Of a DNA stretch of 64,000 nucleotides, positions 10,400 through 23,509 are shown piece by piece (positions within the stretch are counted from its first letter, which is position 1; each line of letters opens with the position of its first letter). The stretch spans positions 98,503,999 through 98,567,998 of the forward strand of contig NC_073303.1 in NCBI RefSeq assembly GCF_027595985.1, in the 5' to 3' direction. The position numbers and the translations under genes were made by a program. Below the pieces are notes generated by a model. It did no database searches and was not told where the DNA came from. It worked only from the letters and a program-made list of their open reading frames with translations. This DNA is from Sorex araneus (lineage: Eukaryota > Chordata > Mammalia > Eulipotyphla > Soricidae).

Positions 10400-11360
10400 T
10401 ACATTCTTAAAACTGGTAAGCTACTAGGATATCTGAGAGATAGTATAGAGGTGTACGTCATGGCACACAGGTGATTCTGATTCTATCACCATCACCTCAT
10501 ATGATTATGGGAGAAACTCCACGGGTGATCTGTGAGCATAGACCCAGAGTAAGTACTGAGAATGATCAGATAGAGCCTCCAAAGTGAACAGACAACCAAA
10601 AAGGTAGAAAAATTGGCTCTTGGAGGTTAGTGGACCAAAATGGGTGCCATTTCCTCTGCGCCTGCACCTCCCCCTCTAATTACCTTTTCTTCCAGCAAAT
10701 ATCAGGGCCCATTGAGGAAGGATATAATTTGTGCCTATCGATTTCCATATCCTGAATATTTTGTATAAACAGGCTAACAAAATCTGGCATTTTCACCTAC
10801 TGGCTTAAAAAAATGATTTTTTGACTTTGAATTTCATTACACAAACAATAAAATAATCAGAAACAACACATAGAAATGAAGGAGAGACTTCATTCACAGC
10901 TCTCCATGTAGAGACAATTACTCTGATAGTTCAGTATTTTTTTTCTGGGTGTACCCAGTATGATAATTTTCCTTGGCCCCATAGGTCATATTTCATTTCT
11001 TTTTCCAAGGTAAATAAAAGCAATGACAAACATGTATCTTTTAGATCCAGTATTCATTCAACAAAGATCTATTGCTTATGTATGATGCTGCATGAAGTTA
11101 GTCTGAAGGAGAGGGACAAACACAGGGTGGTCTGTCTCAGAGGGGATATAAAGAGACATAGTAAGAGAATAACAGATCTCCAAAGGCATCAGAAACTCAA
11201 CTTCACTACAGAGATGAGTTCAGTCGGATAGTGCAGGATGGGGCTGGGACAGTGTTGGTGGAGGGGTGGGGACACTGAGCTAGGGGAGTGGTGTCAGACC
11301 ACTGAACTCAGGAAGCCCTATGGACACAGCTGTATTACAATCTCAGCCCACCCAAGATCT
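10400..11360. other. Unassigned noncoding sequence
   Basis: I see no exon, no SOR SINE and no clear transposon here. It may be ancestral unique intergenic sequence. Confidence 0.4.
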
Positions 11361-11369
11361 CACCAACCT

Positions 11370-11560
11370 TCCTCTGGCTGCGCCCTTTCCATTACCTTTG
11401 TCTCCAGCAGTCGTGTTGTTTCCTTATTTGTTTGCATATAGTCTGTCTCCCCTAACCAGAATGTCAGCTGGACAGAGCAGAGGTATTTTGTTCTCTTCTG
11501 CATTTTTCTTTCTGAGGCTTAAATCAGTTCACAAAAGTGCTTAGTGCACTGCCAGGCAAT
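11370..11560 (+). repeat. L2-like 3' end
   Basis: The pattern TTATTTGTTTGCATATAGTC, CCCCTAACCAGAATGTCAGCT and GCTTAGTGCACTGCCAGGCA is the familiar 3' end of an ancient L2 LINE. Strongly diverged. Confidence 0.55.
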
Positions 11561-11971
11561 GGCCTTACTTACTGCTATCCTTAGGCTTAAGTTGTGGACA
11601 CAAAGGAGCCCTGACGCCCCCTAGAGCACCGTGGATGACTTGCAGGCAGTGCAACCAGAACACTGGTCTTGATTCTGGGCCTATTTTCCTTTTATTCCCT
11701 CTTGTCAACAGTTGGAAAATCTTAGTAGGTTTCCCTCCTCCCAAAATACATAATCAATTTTCATGATCTTATTAGCACTAACATCTGGTTCTCACAGCTA
11801 TCTGTGTCTGGATTGTGTCCCATTCTGGTCCTTACTCCTGGGTAGAGAGCGGCTTTGGATGGCCTGTGCTCCCGGACAGATGTCTTAAGATGGCAGAGTT
11901 TAGCCTTTGGCCACCTATTGCATTGGAAGGAGACAAAATTGATGTCTGATCAGATGTGGAAGTGTAAGGAA

Positions 11972-12180
<209 letters not shown>

Positions 12181-12342
12181 AGTAAGGTGTTTAAACTGCC
12201 AAGGGTGTCCCCTCATCTCTGAGGACCTGGTCCTCATCTGTGTCAGGCTGGCTTCTAGCTGGGACTTAACATCTTAACATCTGGGAAAGGATGGGCAAGG
12301 GGCTGGGCAGGCTGTATTCATGGCTCTCTGTTCCACCCAATA

Positions 12343-12343
<1 letters not shown>

Positions 12344-12399
<56 letters not shown>

Positions 12400-12401
12400 A
12401 A
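12344..12401. repeat. (CA)n microsatellite
   Basis: About 46 bp of CA followed by a short ATAT tail. Confidence 0.95.
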
Positions 12402-12664
12402 AGCTGGCATTTTTTGCGAATGTGGGTTCTGAACCCCAACCGACAGCCTGTGTTTTGTGACTAGTGAAGGTGGGAGAGAGATAGATTAAAAACTCCATCT
12501 TAGGATGTTAGGGTACCACATCTGCCTATTTGTTTGCGATTGTGCCATATCTAGATATCTAAGAGATTTTGTGATGCAGGGGTTGGTCACTCTGGGGGTT
12601 TCCCAGGTGAGTTTCTGAGAGAAGGAAGCTTGAGGCAGTAAGGATGGTGACTGCATTAAGAGCT

Positions 12665-14070
12665 TTGTTCAAAGTGGTGCTGGGAAAATCAGACAGCTAC
12701 CTGCAACAAAAGGAACTCTGACCTCTGACTAATGCCAGCCACAAAAGTCTGATCCTCAAGTGGATTAAAGACCTCGATATTAGACCTGAATTCATAAGGT
12801 ACATGGAGGAAAATGTAGGCAGAACCCTCCATGACACTGAATCTTAGAGCATCTTTAAGAATGAAACACCACTGACCAAGCAAGTGGAAACAAACATAAA
12901 CAAATGGGACTACATCAAACTAAGAAGCTTCTGCATCTCAAAAAACAGTGACTAAGATACAGAGAAAGCCTACAGAAAGGAGAGAATATTTACCCAGTAC
13001 CCATCTGATAAGGACTTAATATCCAGGATATATAAGAAATTAGTAGAATTGTACAAGAAAAAAGTCTTTGAGTCCCATCAAAAAATGGGGAGAAGAAATG
13101 AACAGCAGCTGCTTCAAAAAAGAAATACAAATGGCCAAAAGGCACACGAAAAATGCTCCAGATTGCTAATCATGAGAGAGATGCAAATCAAAACAACAAA
13201 GAGATATCATCTCACTCCACAGAGACTGGCACACACTTAAAAAACAAAAGCAACCAGTCTTGGCATGGATGTACGGGTGTGGTGAGTGGGCCTTCAGCAT
13301 ATAGCTTGCAGTCAAACACTCTCATAAGCAGGTTGAGAAAGTCATTTTACAAGAACCCGAGGAGTGGGACATTTTTACAAGAGCAGGATGGTTAGCCAAC
13401 AGGAACAGATAGATCAGCCTGCTGGATATCTATTGGTATCTCCCCTCGTTGCCCTGGGTGCCATTAGTTACTCTACTTTATCTTGAGGCCATGATGCAAG
13501 TAGATTGGAGTCTAAGCATACATAAGCCCTGTGGAGTTACAATAAAGTAGCTTTTGCTCACCTTTCTCTGTATGTGTGTGTGTGTGTGTGTGTGTGTTTC
13601 TTCCCTCTCCCTATCATTTTTTCACCCTTTCCTCACGAACCCCATTATCTGGTTCCACAGGTTGGGACATGGGGGAAAAAGGACACTCTTTCACTGTTGG
13701 TGGGAATACCCATTGGTCCAGCATTTCTAGAAAACAATATGGACAGTCCTTCAAAAACTAGAAATTGAGCTTCCATGTGACTCCACAATACCACTTCTGG
13801 GAATATATTCCGAGGGTGCAAAAAGCACAGTAGAAATGATATCTGTACCTGTATGTTCATCGCAGAACTGTTCACTATAGCCAGAATCTGGTGCCTGAGA
13901 ACAGCCGACTGGTTAAAGAAACTTTGGTACATCTACACAATGGAATACTATGCAGTTGTTAGGAGAGATGAAGTCATAAAATTTGCTTATAAGTGGATGG
14001 ACATGGAGAGTATTATAGTAAGTGAAATGAGGCAGAAAGAGAGGGACAGACATAGAAGGACTGCATTCAT
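12665..14070 (+). mobile_element. L1 ORF2 C-terminus, split by an insertion
   Basis: 12,665-13,263 and about 13,660-14,070 are collinear pieces of the L1 ORF2 3' end (KGTHEKCSRLLIMREMQIKT-like, then [20 protein letters not shown] and YTMEYYAVVRRDEVIKFAYK). The interruption at about 13,268-13,660 looks like a solo LTR. Confidence 0.75.
13268..13660 (+). mobile_element. Possible solo LTR inside L1
   Basis: A segment of about 0.39 kb splits the L1. It begins TGTACGGG, carries AATAAAGTAGCTTTTGCTC at 13,541, and ends near CTGGTTCCACA. Flanks show CATGG on both sides. A (GT)n run lies inside at 13,572-13,598. Confidence 0.4.
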
Positions 14071-14076
14071 TTGTGG

Positions 14077-14077
<1 letters not shown>

Positions 14078-14125
<48 letters not shown>

Positions 14126-14780
14126 GTCATCCCATAGATTGTCAAGTTACTTGAGTGGTCTCAGTAACGTCTACATTCATCCTAACCCTGAGATTTTAGA
14201 AGCTTCTCTTTACTGGTCCTTCCCAATGATGCCGCATTGGAGGCTCTTTCAGGGTCAGGGGAATGAGACCCAGCATTTCTACTGGTTTGGGCATATGAAT
14301 ACACTAGGGGGAGTTTGCGAGGTTCTCCCATGTGGGCAGGAAACTCTCAGTGCTTTCCAGGTTCTCCCAGGGGGAGAAGAAGGCTACAAGAAGTTTCTGG
14401 TAGCTTGGTATTAAGTCTCAGGGTGTTGGCCATTGGTGAGATTACAACGGTGCCAGGGGCAGTCCTTGGGAATGACTGCCTAGTTACTGGAAAATGGGGA
14501 ATCTGGGCAGAAGAGGCCTAGTTCCTATCCGAGCAGGCTTGGAGATTTCAGCCCCGGGTCCCATACACCTGGGTTTCTCTGCCGGTACCTTCATGTGTGA
14601 GGCTCGTCCAAATGAATGGAGAGGGGCTTTGAGCATGGCTGTGGCTAGGCTCTGGAGTTCTTTGGCCACAGGAACTCTGCAGGGGTGGGGAGGGAAGCTG
14701 AAGCCAATCCCCTTCCAGGGGCCCCAGGGAAGACAGCCAGGTGCACGGGCAAGAGACTCATATTTGTGGGACATAAAATG
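14078..14780 (-). repeat. Long SOR-related repeat (C variant) with (CAT)n tail
   Basis: (CAT)n at 14,078-14,125 leads into CATCCCATAGATTGTCAAG, AGGCTCTTTCAGGGTCAGGG and a GC-rich part. The same layout recurs at 17,101, 18,571, 27,532 and 37,058, so this is an interspersed family with a trinucleotide tail. Confidence 0.7.
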
Positions 14781-14847
14781 ATTCAATATGAGATAATATA
14801 ATATAATACAATATTAGACAATATAAAGAATATAATATGAAACCCAC

Positions 14848-15632
14848 ACTTCCTTCCTTCCTTCCTTCCTTCCTTCCTTCCTTCCTTCCTTCCTTCCTTC
14901 CTTCCTTCCTTCCTAATTCCTTCCTTCCTAATTCCTTCCTTCCTTACCTTCTTCCCTCCCTCCCTCCCTCCCTCCCTTTCTTCCCTCCCTCCCTCCCTCC
15001 CTCCTTCCTTCCCTCCTTCCCTCCCTCCTTCCTTCTTTCCTTCCTTCCTTCCTTCCTTCCTTCCTTCCTTCCTTCCTTCCTTCCTTCCTTCCTTCGCATC
15101 CTCCTTCATCCCTCCTTCCTTCCCACCCTCCTTCCTTCACTCCTTCCCTCCCCCCTCCCTCCTTCCTTCCTTCCTTTCTTCCTTCCTTCCTTCCTTCCTT
15201 CCTTCCTTCCTTCCTTCCTTCCTTCCTTCCTTCCTTCCCTTCTTCCCTCCCTCCCTCCCTCCCTCCCTCCCTCCCTTCCTTCCTTCCTTCCTTCCTTCCT
15301 TCCTTCCTTCCTTCCTTCCTTCCTTCCTTCCTTCCTTCCTTCCTTCCTTCCTTCGCTCCCTCCTTCATCCCTCCTTCCTTCCCACCCTCCTTCCTTCCCT
15401 CTTTCCCTCCCTCCCTCCTTCCTTTTTTCCTTTTTTCCTTCTTTCTTTCCTTCCTTTCTTCCCTCCCTCCTTCCCTCCCTCCTTCCTTCCCTCCTTCCCT
15501 CCTTCCTTCCTTCCTTCCTTCCTTCCTTCCTTCCTTCCTTCCTTCCTTCCTTCCTTCCTTCCTTCCTTCCTTCCTTCCTTCCTTCCCTCCTTCCCTCCTT
15601 CCTTCCTTCCTTCCTTCCTTCCTTTCTTCTTT
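14848..15632. repeat. Long (CCTT)n array
   Basis: About 785 bp of CCTT with CCCT variants. It generates long open frames on both strands (poly-PSFL and poly-KEGR), which are artefacts. Confidence 0.97.
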
Positions 15633-15639
15633 CTTCTCT

Positions 15640-15961
15640 CTTTTTGTGCCACACCCATTGGTGTTCAGGGTTTATTCCTGACTCTGTACTCAGCAGTCAC
15701 TCTTGTGGTGCCAGGGATCAAATTCTGGTTCTCTCTGTAAAGGCAAGTACCTTACCCCTGTATTAACACCTCTACTATGTCTTTTTTCTTTCTTTCCTTC
15801 TTTTGGTTACACCCAGTGATGCACAGGGGTTACTCCTGGTTCATGCACTCACGAATTACACCTGGCGGTGCTCAGGGGACTGTATGGGATGCTGGAAATC
15901 GAAACAAGGTCGGCCACGTGCAAGGCAAATGCCTTACCCGCTGTGCTATCACTCAAGCTGC
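15640..15961 (-). repeat. Two SOR SINEs in the same orientation
   Basis: An older unit at 15,640-15,777 and a younger one at 15,804-15,961 (CACCCAGTGATGCACAGGGG ... GCTGTGCTATCACTCAAGC). Confidence 0.8.
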
Positions 15962-16057
15962 TCTCCTGTGTTTTTATTTCAACATGAGTCTGCCATGCAG
16001 GACCCTTTTATTTTGATGTAGTCCTATTTGTTTACTTTTATATCTGTATTTTTGCCA

Positions 16058-16305
16058 GACCGGAGCAATAGGAAGCGGGAAAGGCATTTTCCTTGCACTC
16101 GGTCAACCTGGGTTCAATTCCTCCGTGTCTCTCGGAGAGCTCGGCAAGCTACTGAGAGTATCCCATCTGTACGGCAGAGCCTGACAAGGTACCTATGATG
16201 TATCTGATATGCCAAAAACAGTAACAACAAATCTCACAATGAGACATTACTGGTGCCTGCCAGATCAAATTGATGAACAATGGGATGACAGTGCTACAGT
16301 GCTAC
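16058..16305 (+). repeat. SOR SINE, long (B) variant
   Basis: Sense unit with a tRNA-like head (GACCGGAGCAATAGGAAGCG), B-box-like GGTTCAATTCC, and tail GGGATGACAGTGCTACAG. Confidence 0.8.
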
Positions 16306-16479
16306 AGTTATTTTTGCGAAGCATGAGAAGCATCTTGCAGGGCAAAATTCTGGAACATTCTGCCTATATTTTTCTCAATATGTCTTATGGAAGCCTGTCA
16401 AACTTGAGGTCTTTAACCCATTTTGACTTTTGTGTATGGTTTGAGAGATGGATCAATTTCATTATTTTGCATGTGGCAT

Positions 16480-16745
16480 CTGGCTTTCCCAGCACCATTT
16501 GTTGAACAATTTTTTCTTGCTCCATGTGACACAACAAGTTCCTTGTCTGTTATAGATTAATAGTCCATAGATCTAAGGATTTATATCTGGGCTCTCAATT
16601 CTAATCTATTGGTCATTCTACCCATATCAAAATACTGTGCTTGTTTGATTACTGTAGCTTTCTACTACAAATTAAATTAGGAAATGTGATACCTCAGCTT
16701 ATTTTTTCTATGAATGGTCTTGGCTATTTTGGGAGTTTATAGTTC
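16480..16745 (-). mobile_element. Old L1 ORF2 fragment
   Basis: Minus-strand L1, recognised from CCCAGCACCATTTGTTGAAC, ATCTATTGGTCATTCTACCC and GATTACTGTAGCTTTCTA. Confidence 0.7.
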
Positions 16746-17100
16746 ATGCATTACTTTCTTTTTTTTTTTTCTAGTCCATGCGTTCTTGAAACTAATGTTA
16801 CCTGAATAAATTAAAAATATGAACAGAGAGCCCCACAAAACAAGCATAAAGTTCTTTTTTTCTAGGGCCATATCAGCAGTACTGAGAGTTAGGGGTGGGT
16901 CTGATGGTTCAGCTTTCAAGGCCCAGCACCACTCAGGACCAGAAGCACTGGGGACCATCAGAACTGCAGCTGGTGGTGACCAAAGATAAAACTCAGGAGC
17001 TCACACATTCCAAGGAGGTTTTTATCTTTTGAGCGATATCCTAGGCCCCCTGTAGGTCTAATTTAATAATCAAACCTTTCTTTTCCAAACACAAGAAGAT

Positions 17101-17660
17101 CAATCACGAAATCACGAAATCCTGCTGATTGTCGAGTGGCTCGAGCGGTCTCAGTAACCTCTACATTCGTCCTATCCCTGAGATTTTAGAAGCCTCTCTC
17201 TTCTCGGCCTCCCCAACGATGCCACCTTGGAGGCTCTTTCAGGGTCAGGGGAATGAGATTCAGCTGGTTACTGGCTTTGGCATATAGATACACCATGGGA
17301 AGCTTTCGAGGCTGTCCCATGGGGGCAGGAAGCTCTCAGTAGCTTGCAAGTTTCTCCTAGACGGAAAAGTAGGTTATAAGATATCGCGGTGCAGCTTTGT
17401 GGCCCTGTGCTTCTCGGAGCTCGCTTTTAAGTCTCTGGATATTGGACGTTGATGGGATTACACACACCTGGGTTACTCTGCCAGTACCTTCATGCGTGAG
17501 GCCTGTCTTCACATGTGGAGAGGGGCCTTGAGCGTGGCTGAGCTAGGTTCCATAGGTCTTCGGCCGCCAGGAGCTCTGCTCAGGGCAGGGAGGGAAGCTG
17601 GAGCCCATCCCCTGCCCCGGGAAAGACAGTCAGGCGTGCGGGCAAGAGACTCTCTGATCA
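17101..17660 (-). repeat. Long SOR-related repeat (C variant)
   Basis: Matches the 14,078 unit across both the AT-rich and GC-rich parts (AGGCTCTTTCAGGGTCAGGG; CTGCTCAGGGCAGGGAGGGA). Confidence 0.7.
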
Positions 17661-17679
17661 ATACAAACCCCAAAAAACC

Positions 17680-19140
17680 AGAGAGAAGGAAATCAAATCC
17701 TAGCAGAAATCAGTGAAATAGAAATAAACAATAGAGAAAATCATTTAAGCAAATAACTGGTTCTTTGAAAATTTCATCAATTTAGATGATAACAACAGAC
17801 AAAAATGAAACAAAATGAGAAGAAAATCTCATTAAATTGATAAACTTTTAGCATGACTGGCAAGGAACCAAGGAGAAAAAGGCATTAATTATCAACATGA
17901 GAAGTAAGAGAGTGGTTATAACAAAAAACCTTGTGGCTATTAAAATATTGAATACTAAGGAACAGTGTGAATAGGTCTGTGTACATTTGACAAGAGACAA
18001 GCTACCAATTCTTGACTACTAAAACTTTCCCTAGATGAAGTAATGAGACTAAGGATGAAACTATAAAGAACTCGATTAATATTTAAACAGCTGAAAGAAA
18101 TGTTGAAACACAGATTGTCACTACAGAATTCTACAAAGCATTTAAAGAAAAATAATTGTTGTCTCATGGCCCCTTTTTCAGAAGAACGAAGAAATGCATT
18201 GTTCTCTTCTTATTGTATGATATTATTATTTCCCCAGTGTTAAAAACAGCGATAGTATAAAAAAGTAAAATATAGAGAAAATCAAATAAATCAAAGATCA
18301 ATTGAAGATCAATGGGATGACAAGTGATATAAGTGATAGACAATTATCCCTTATGAATATTAATACAAACACTTGTGATCAGTCTGTTGTATCCATCACC
18401 TCTAACACACACACAGTATGGCAGCTCAAATAGAAATGATTTTAGTAATGTAAGGCTGGAAAACTATGAAAAAATTCATTAATACACATAACATTATAAA
18501 GTAATAAATCTTCACAATTCTTTCAATTAAATTAGAAAAAAATTGGTAAAATTCATCATTTATTTCTGATGATGATGATGATGATCATCATCATCATCAT
18601 CATCAGCATCGTCATCCCGTTGATTGTCGATTTTCTTGACAATCTCAGTAATGTCTTAGTAATGCCGATTTTCTTGACGGTCTCAGTAACATCTCCATTT
18701 GTCCTAGCCCTGAGATTTTAGAAGCCTCTCTTTACTCGTCCTTCCCATTGAGGCCCCATTGGAGGCTCTTTCAGGGTCAGGGGAATGAGACCCATCATTG
18801 TTACTGGTTTGGGCATATGAATATACCACAGGAAGTTTGCCAGACTCTCCCACTCGGACAGGAAACCCTCAGTAGCATGCCATTTCTCCAAGAGGGAGAA
18901 CTAGGCTATAAGTAATAAGCTTCCTGGAGCTTGGTTTTATAGTCTCTGGATGTTGATAATAACTAAAAATTTAGAAGAGTTATGGAACTTTTTCAACCTG
19001 AGAAGAATATTAAGAACACCTGAGACTATTTTCATATTTAATGTTGAAATACTGAAAGAATTCTCTCTAAAATAGAAATGAAGAGAGTAGTCACTCTAAA
19101 TACTATTAAGAAATTACAGGGAGACATTTTTCCGCTCAGG
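17680..19140 (+). mobile_element. Old L1 ORF2 debris with nested C-variant repeat
   Basis: L1-like sequence around 17,700-18,170 (GAAATCAGTGAAATAGAAAT, GATAAACTTTTAGCATGACT) and 18,960-19,110, with a C-variant SINE at 18,571-18,960 nested inside. Most of it belongs to duplication unit A. Confidence 0.6.
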
Positions 19141-19550
19141 AGAAGCTTGTGTTTTTTCTTAATTATGTATTCTACTCTTTCTCTCCTCTTACAACTTTCT
19201 AAGTAAATTTTTTCAATACAAACTGTTTGGCTTCACATACACACACAGAAAATAAATAGAAAGGAAGAAAGAAAAAGGAATGACTGCAAGTCCAAGTCAC
19301 GCAAATCACACCCAGTGTAGCAAAGAAAGTGAGGAAATCTGAGACACCTGAATTGGAAAGGAAAAAGTAAAACTGTCTACATCTGCAAATGACATGATTA
19401 TCTCTGTACCCCACCGGCAATATCTGGGAAGATACTAGCACTTCCTTGTTTGTGGAGGTTACTTTCTGGAGCTATATCTTACCACTTAGATAAAATCTAC
19501 TGGAAGATATGAAAGAAACATTTTAGGTTGCTTTAATAGCATTGAAGAGG

Positions 19551-19925
19551 GGGCTGGAGCGATCGATAGTACAGCAGGTAGAGCATTTGCCTTGCATGCA
19601 GTAGACCTGGGTTCGATTCCCAGAGTCCCATATGATCCCCCTGAGTATTGCCAGGAATAATTCCTGAGTGGAAAGCCAGGAGTAAGCCCTGTGCATTGTC
19701 CCCTATGACTCAAAAAGAAAGAAAAATAGCATTGAAGGAACAAAACTGTCACTTTCACTGCCATCCCGTTGCTCATCAATTTGCTCGAACGGGCACCAAT
19801 AACTTCTCCATTGTGAGACTTGTGAGACTTGCTGTTACTGTTTTTGGCATATTGAATACGCCACGGGTAGCTTGCCAGGCTCTGCCATGGGGGCGAAATA
19901 CTCTCGGTCTCTTGCCCAAAACGCC
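19551..19925. repeat. SOR SINE pair, head to head
   Basis: A sense unit at 19,551-19,731 is followed by an antisense long-variant fragment at 19,740-19,925. The same pair occurs in unit B at 28,812-29,185. Confidence 0.85.
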
Positions 19926-20354
19926 CAGACCAGTCTTGGGAAAATTACAGGAGTCAAACACTTGTTCAGACAGTTCTTTTCCTTAAGTCTTTGACAGGGA
20001 AGATCTCCAGAGCATATATATTCCTAGATCTTGATCTGTGACAAGCTCCTCTTGATTCCAGAAGGACTTCTCAACTGTGCTTTCTCTGCAGGACAAAGCA
20101 ATTTCCAGCCTGGTAAGTTTCAGTCAGAGACTAGGATATGGGTGAAGAGAGGACAGAGCACACATGGATAGAAATAAAAATGTTCAACATGTTTGTTATA
20201 CAACTAGATTTTATGTGTGCATAATTTGACCTAAATGAAAGGTAAAAGTTCTAGCCATTCTTAAAACAGAGAGTTTAAAAAAGCATGCAAAGCTAAGGAA
20301 AACAGGATTTATTGTTAACTAATTCGTAAAATGCAAAATAAACTATAGAAGTTA

Positions 20355-20515
20355 GCTACCAAGAGTATCTTGCCCGCACAGCAGAGCCTGGCAAGCTACC
20401 TGTGACATATTCAATATGCCAAAAACAGTAACAACAAGTCTGACAATGGAGACATTACTGGTGTCCGCTCGAGCACATTGATGAGCAACGGGATGGCAGT
20501 GACAAAGAGTGACAA
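20355..20515 (+). repeat. SOR SINE fragment (B variant)
   Basis: Contains ATATGCCAAAAACAGTAACA and the tail GGGATGGCAGTGACAAAGAG. The B-unit equivalent is at 29,813-29,970. Confidence 0.75.
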
Positions 20516-21044
20516 TTGTCAGTGTAATGTCTAATAATGGCTTTTGTCTGTGATCTCTACTGATTGTTTTGCTCTATCCGATATAAGACATGTAACAAAC
20601 CCTGAAACTATTGGAACTAATGAAACTATTCCATTCATCTTCTCTACTGCTGTTCTTAAACTTTTCCTTTCAATATTTGTAAATTCGTCCTCAACTCTTC
20701 TCCCTTTTTCCTTTATTTCTTCTCCGCTAACCTTACTTTTCTATTATCAATGCCCATTAGTTTTTCTCTTTGTTTTGTTTTGTCTATTATAAATTTTGTG
20801 CCTATATTGCACATGTATGTGAAATCATTCATACTTTAAATTTGTTTTTGACTTATTTGGCTTAATACAATTTGCATGAACTGTTTGTTGCAGGTGACAA
20901 AATTTTATTTTTTAAAAAATAGTTAAGTAGCATTTTATTATATAAACTTGCCACATCTTCTTTATCAAATCATCTTTTAACAGTACTTTGAATATTTTAG
21001 TTTTACACATAAACTACCAAAAATTGGGATGAATATACATTTTT

Positions 21045-21475
21045 TTGGAGTTCATGATTGCTTGTGCTCAAGGGTTACTCCTGGCTCTGTACATAGGCAT
21101 CACTGCCAACTATAGATGTCTGGGATCAAATGCAGAGATCTAACTGGGTAGGCTGCATGCAAGGCTAGAACCTTAGCCCTCTCTCTCTGTGGCCCCATGA
21201 ATATACTTTTTTGTGCTGTGATTTTCATATTATTTGGATAAATAACTAAAAGTGGAATTGTAAGGTCATATCACTTCTATCTTTAGCTTCATAATTTTTT
21301 ATAAAGATAGTTTTGGTTTTTGCACTTCACCTCATGATGTTTAGGGGTTCCTCCTGCCTCTGCACTGAAGAATTACTTCTTGCACGGTTCGGTGGGGGTG
21401 GGGGGAACATATGGGATGCTGGGGATTGAACTCAGGTTGGCCATATGTAAGGTAAGTTTCCCGCCTGCTCCAGCC
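21045..21475 (-). repeat. Two old SOR SINEs
   Basis: 21,045-21,200 and 21,312-21,475, both antisense and diverged. Counterparts in unit B lie at 30,528-30,670 and 30,797-30,963. Confidence 0.7.
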
Positions 21476-21699
21476 CTTAACATTTTACAAAGTGGGCTAG
21501 AAAGGTTTCACAGGGGTTAAGGTTCCTTGCATGTGACTGACCTTGGTTCCATCTTAGGTACCACATCGCACTTCCAGAATTGAAGGGTCAAATCCTGGAT
21601 CTGAAGTACTGGTGGGGTTACTGATTAATAGTTGGGATCACTGGGCTCAAGCAGCAACACAGCCTTTCACTGAACTGTGGGCTGAATAGACTGTGAATC

Positions 21700-23310
21700 A
21701 GCAGGTGAGTCACTGGTGTGGCTTGGAGGCCACTACCACAAAAGAAAATGGTCTAATTTATATCCATATTCACCAGAACCCTTTACCTCCATACCCTCTC
21801 TAATATTGACTGTTCTGGTGGTAATGAAACCATTTTTGCAGGTAGAGCGGAATGTTACTGTGATCTTAATCTGCATTTCCCTGCTGTTTGTTAATGGTCA
21901 GCACACATATGTCTAATTGCCGTGTATATGTATATTCGAATCTTTTATCTTCTGCCCAATTTCCGACTAGCTTTATGTTAGGTTGTATGGATTCCTAACA
22001 AAATAGGCTGTCTTTTCATAGTGTTTTTTTTTTTACTATTCATTATAGCATTAGGGCTAGGTGGGGATTATTTTTGGCCTCCCAAGACTGCTCAGAGGAG
22101 TCAGGGCCTAACCCTCGTGATTCTCAGTCAACCAGACTTTTGGTTGAATGACAGGGATTCAGGACGTGGTACTGCTTAGTCCCTGTGGCTCTTGGTGGCC
22201 ACCAGGGCTTTACTCAGTGATGCAGGAGGCCCATGTGGTACTGGGGACTGCACTGGGGTCAGGTACATGCAAGGCACACACCCTTCTGTACTAGTCCACA
22301 CCTTTTAATTATTTTTAAAATTATTATGTTTTATACAGAATATTTTCAATAAATACAGTTTCAGTTGTTCACTTTTGCTTTCCTTGATATTGGGACCAAA
22401 ACTCAGCAACAACTCTAACAGTAGTGCCATGGAGCATTTCACCTACATTGTCTTCTATGGACTTGAGGTTTGGGTGTTATATACATGGGGTTAGAAAATA
22501 GCTCATGTGGCTACTCTCTTTTTCATAGGGCTATCCAATTTTCTCAACTCATTTAATGAAGAGTTTATCTTTGGTCCATTGTAAGGTCTTAGATTCCTCA
22601 CTGTGAATCAAACATTATAAATGTATGGTTTATGTCTCCATTTAAATTCCATTTTACTGATCCATATATCTATTTTCAGTCCAATAGAATGAACAATTTT
22701 ATTTGATGCATTTTCAGGTTTTTGATGTTTCCATAGAAACCTAAGTATTTTTGTTTTATTTCCTTAAAAATGTTAATGAAAATTTTATTGCAATTGTATT
22801 AAATTATTTTGTTTTAGCTAATTTTTTTAGCTATACTAATTCACATTTATGCACGTAGAATGTCTTTACATCTCTTAATATCTTATTCATTGCCTTTTAA
22901 TAGTGTCATATAGATTTTGGTAGTTAGTTTCTTCACTTTCTTGATTAAATTTATTTTTAGGTATTTTATTCTTTAGACACAGGTCTATATCTTGGAAATT
23001 TTATGCAATTATAATGGGGTTAATTTATTAATTTATTCTCCCATTATTCACATATAAGAATATGACAGATTTTTGCATATTGTTTTCACATCTAGCCACT
23101 TTGTTGTACTCATTGTTTCTTGTAGCTTTATACTAGAATGTTTAGAGGTTTTCATATATATTATTAAGTTATCTGCAAACAATGATAATTTTTCTTTTTT
23201 ATTGATCTGGGTTACTTTTGTTTCTTGATATTATCCAAATGCTCTTGTTATGATTTCTTATGTGAAATTAAACAGAAGTGGTAATGGAAAAAGTATTGTC
23301 TTTTTACTTA
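21700..23310 (-). mobile_element. Old L1 fragments (unit A)
   Basis: Minus-strand L1 remnants: CTGCATTTCCCTGCTGTTTG near 21,870 and AGTTTATCTTTGGTCCATTG near 22,562, then a linker-like AT-rich segment to 23,310. Repeated in unit B at 31,230-32,850. Confidence 0.6.
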
Positions 23311-23509
23311 TTAAAAAAAAATTAATAATTTATTTTTATAGGGGTCAAACAAGACAGGGCTTGGGGGTCTCCAGTGCTGCTACTCCTGGTAGTGTTTGGG
23401 CTAGGGATTATCTGAAGATCAAACTCAACCCCTCACAGGTCCTAGGGGGGTATTCCACCTCTTCAATTATCTCCCTGGCCCCATTGTTCCAAATGTCTTT
23501 AAACATTTC

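Noticed and set aside
14837..15766. 309-codon open frame and its antisense partners
   Set aside because: Entirely the translation of the CCTT array (PSFL and KEGR repeats); not a gene.
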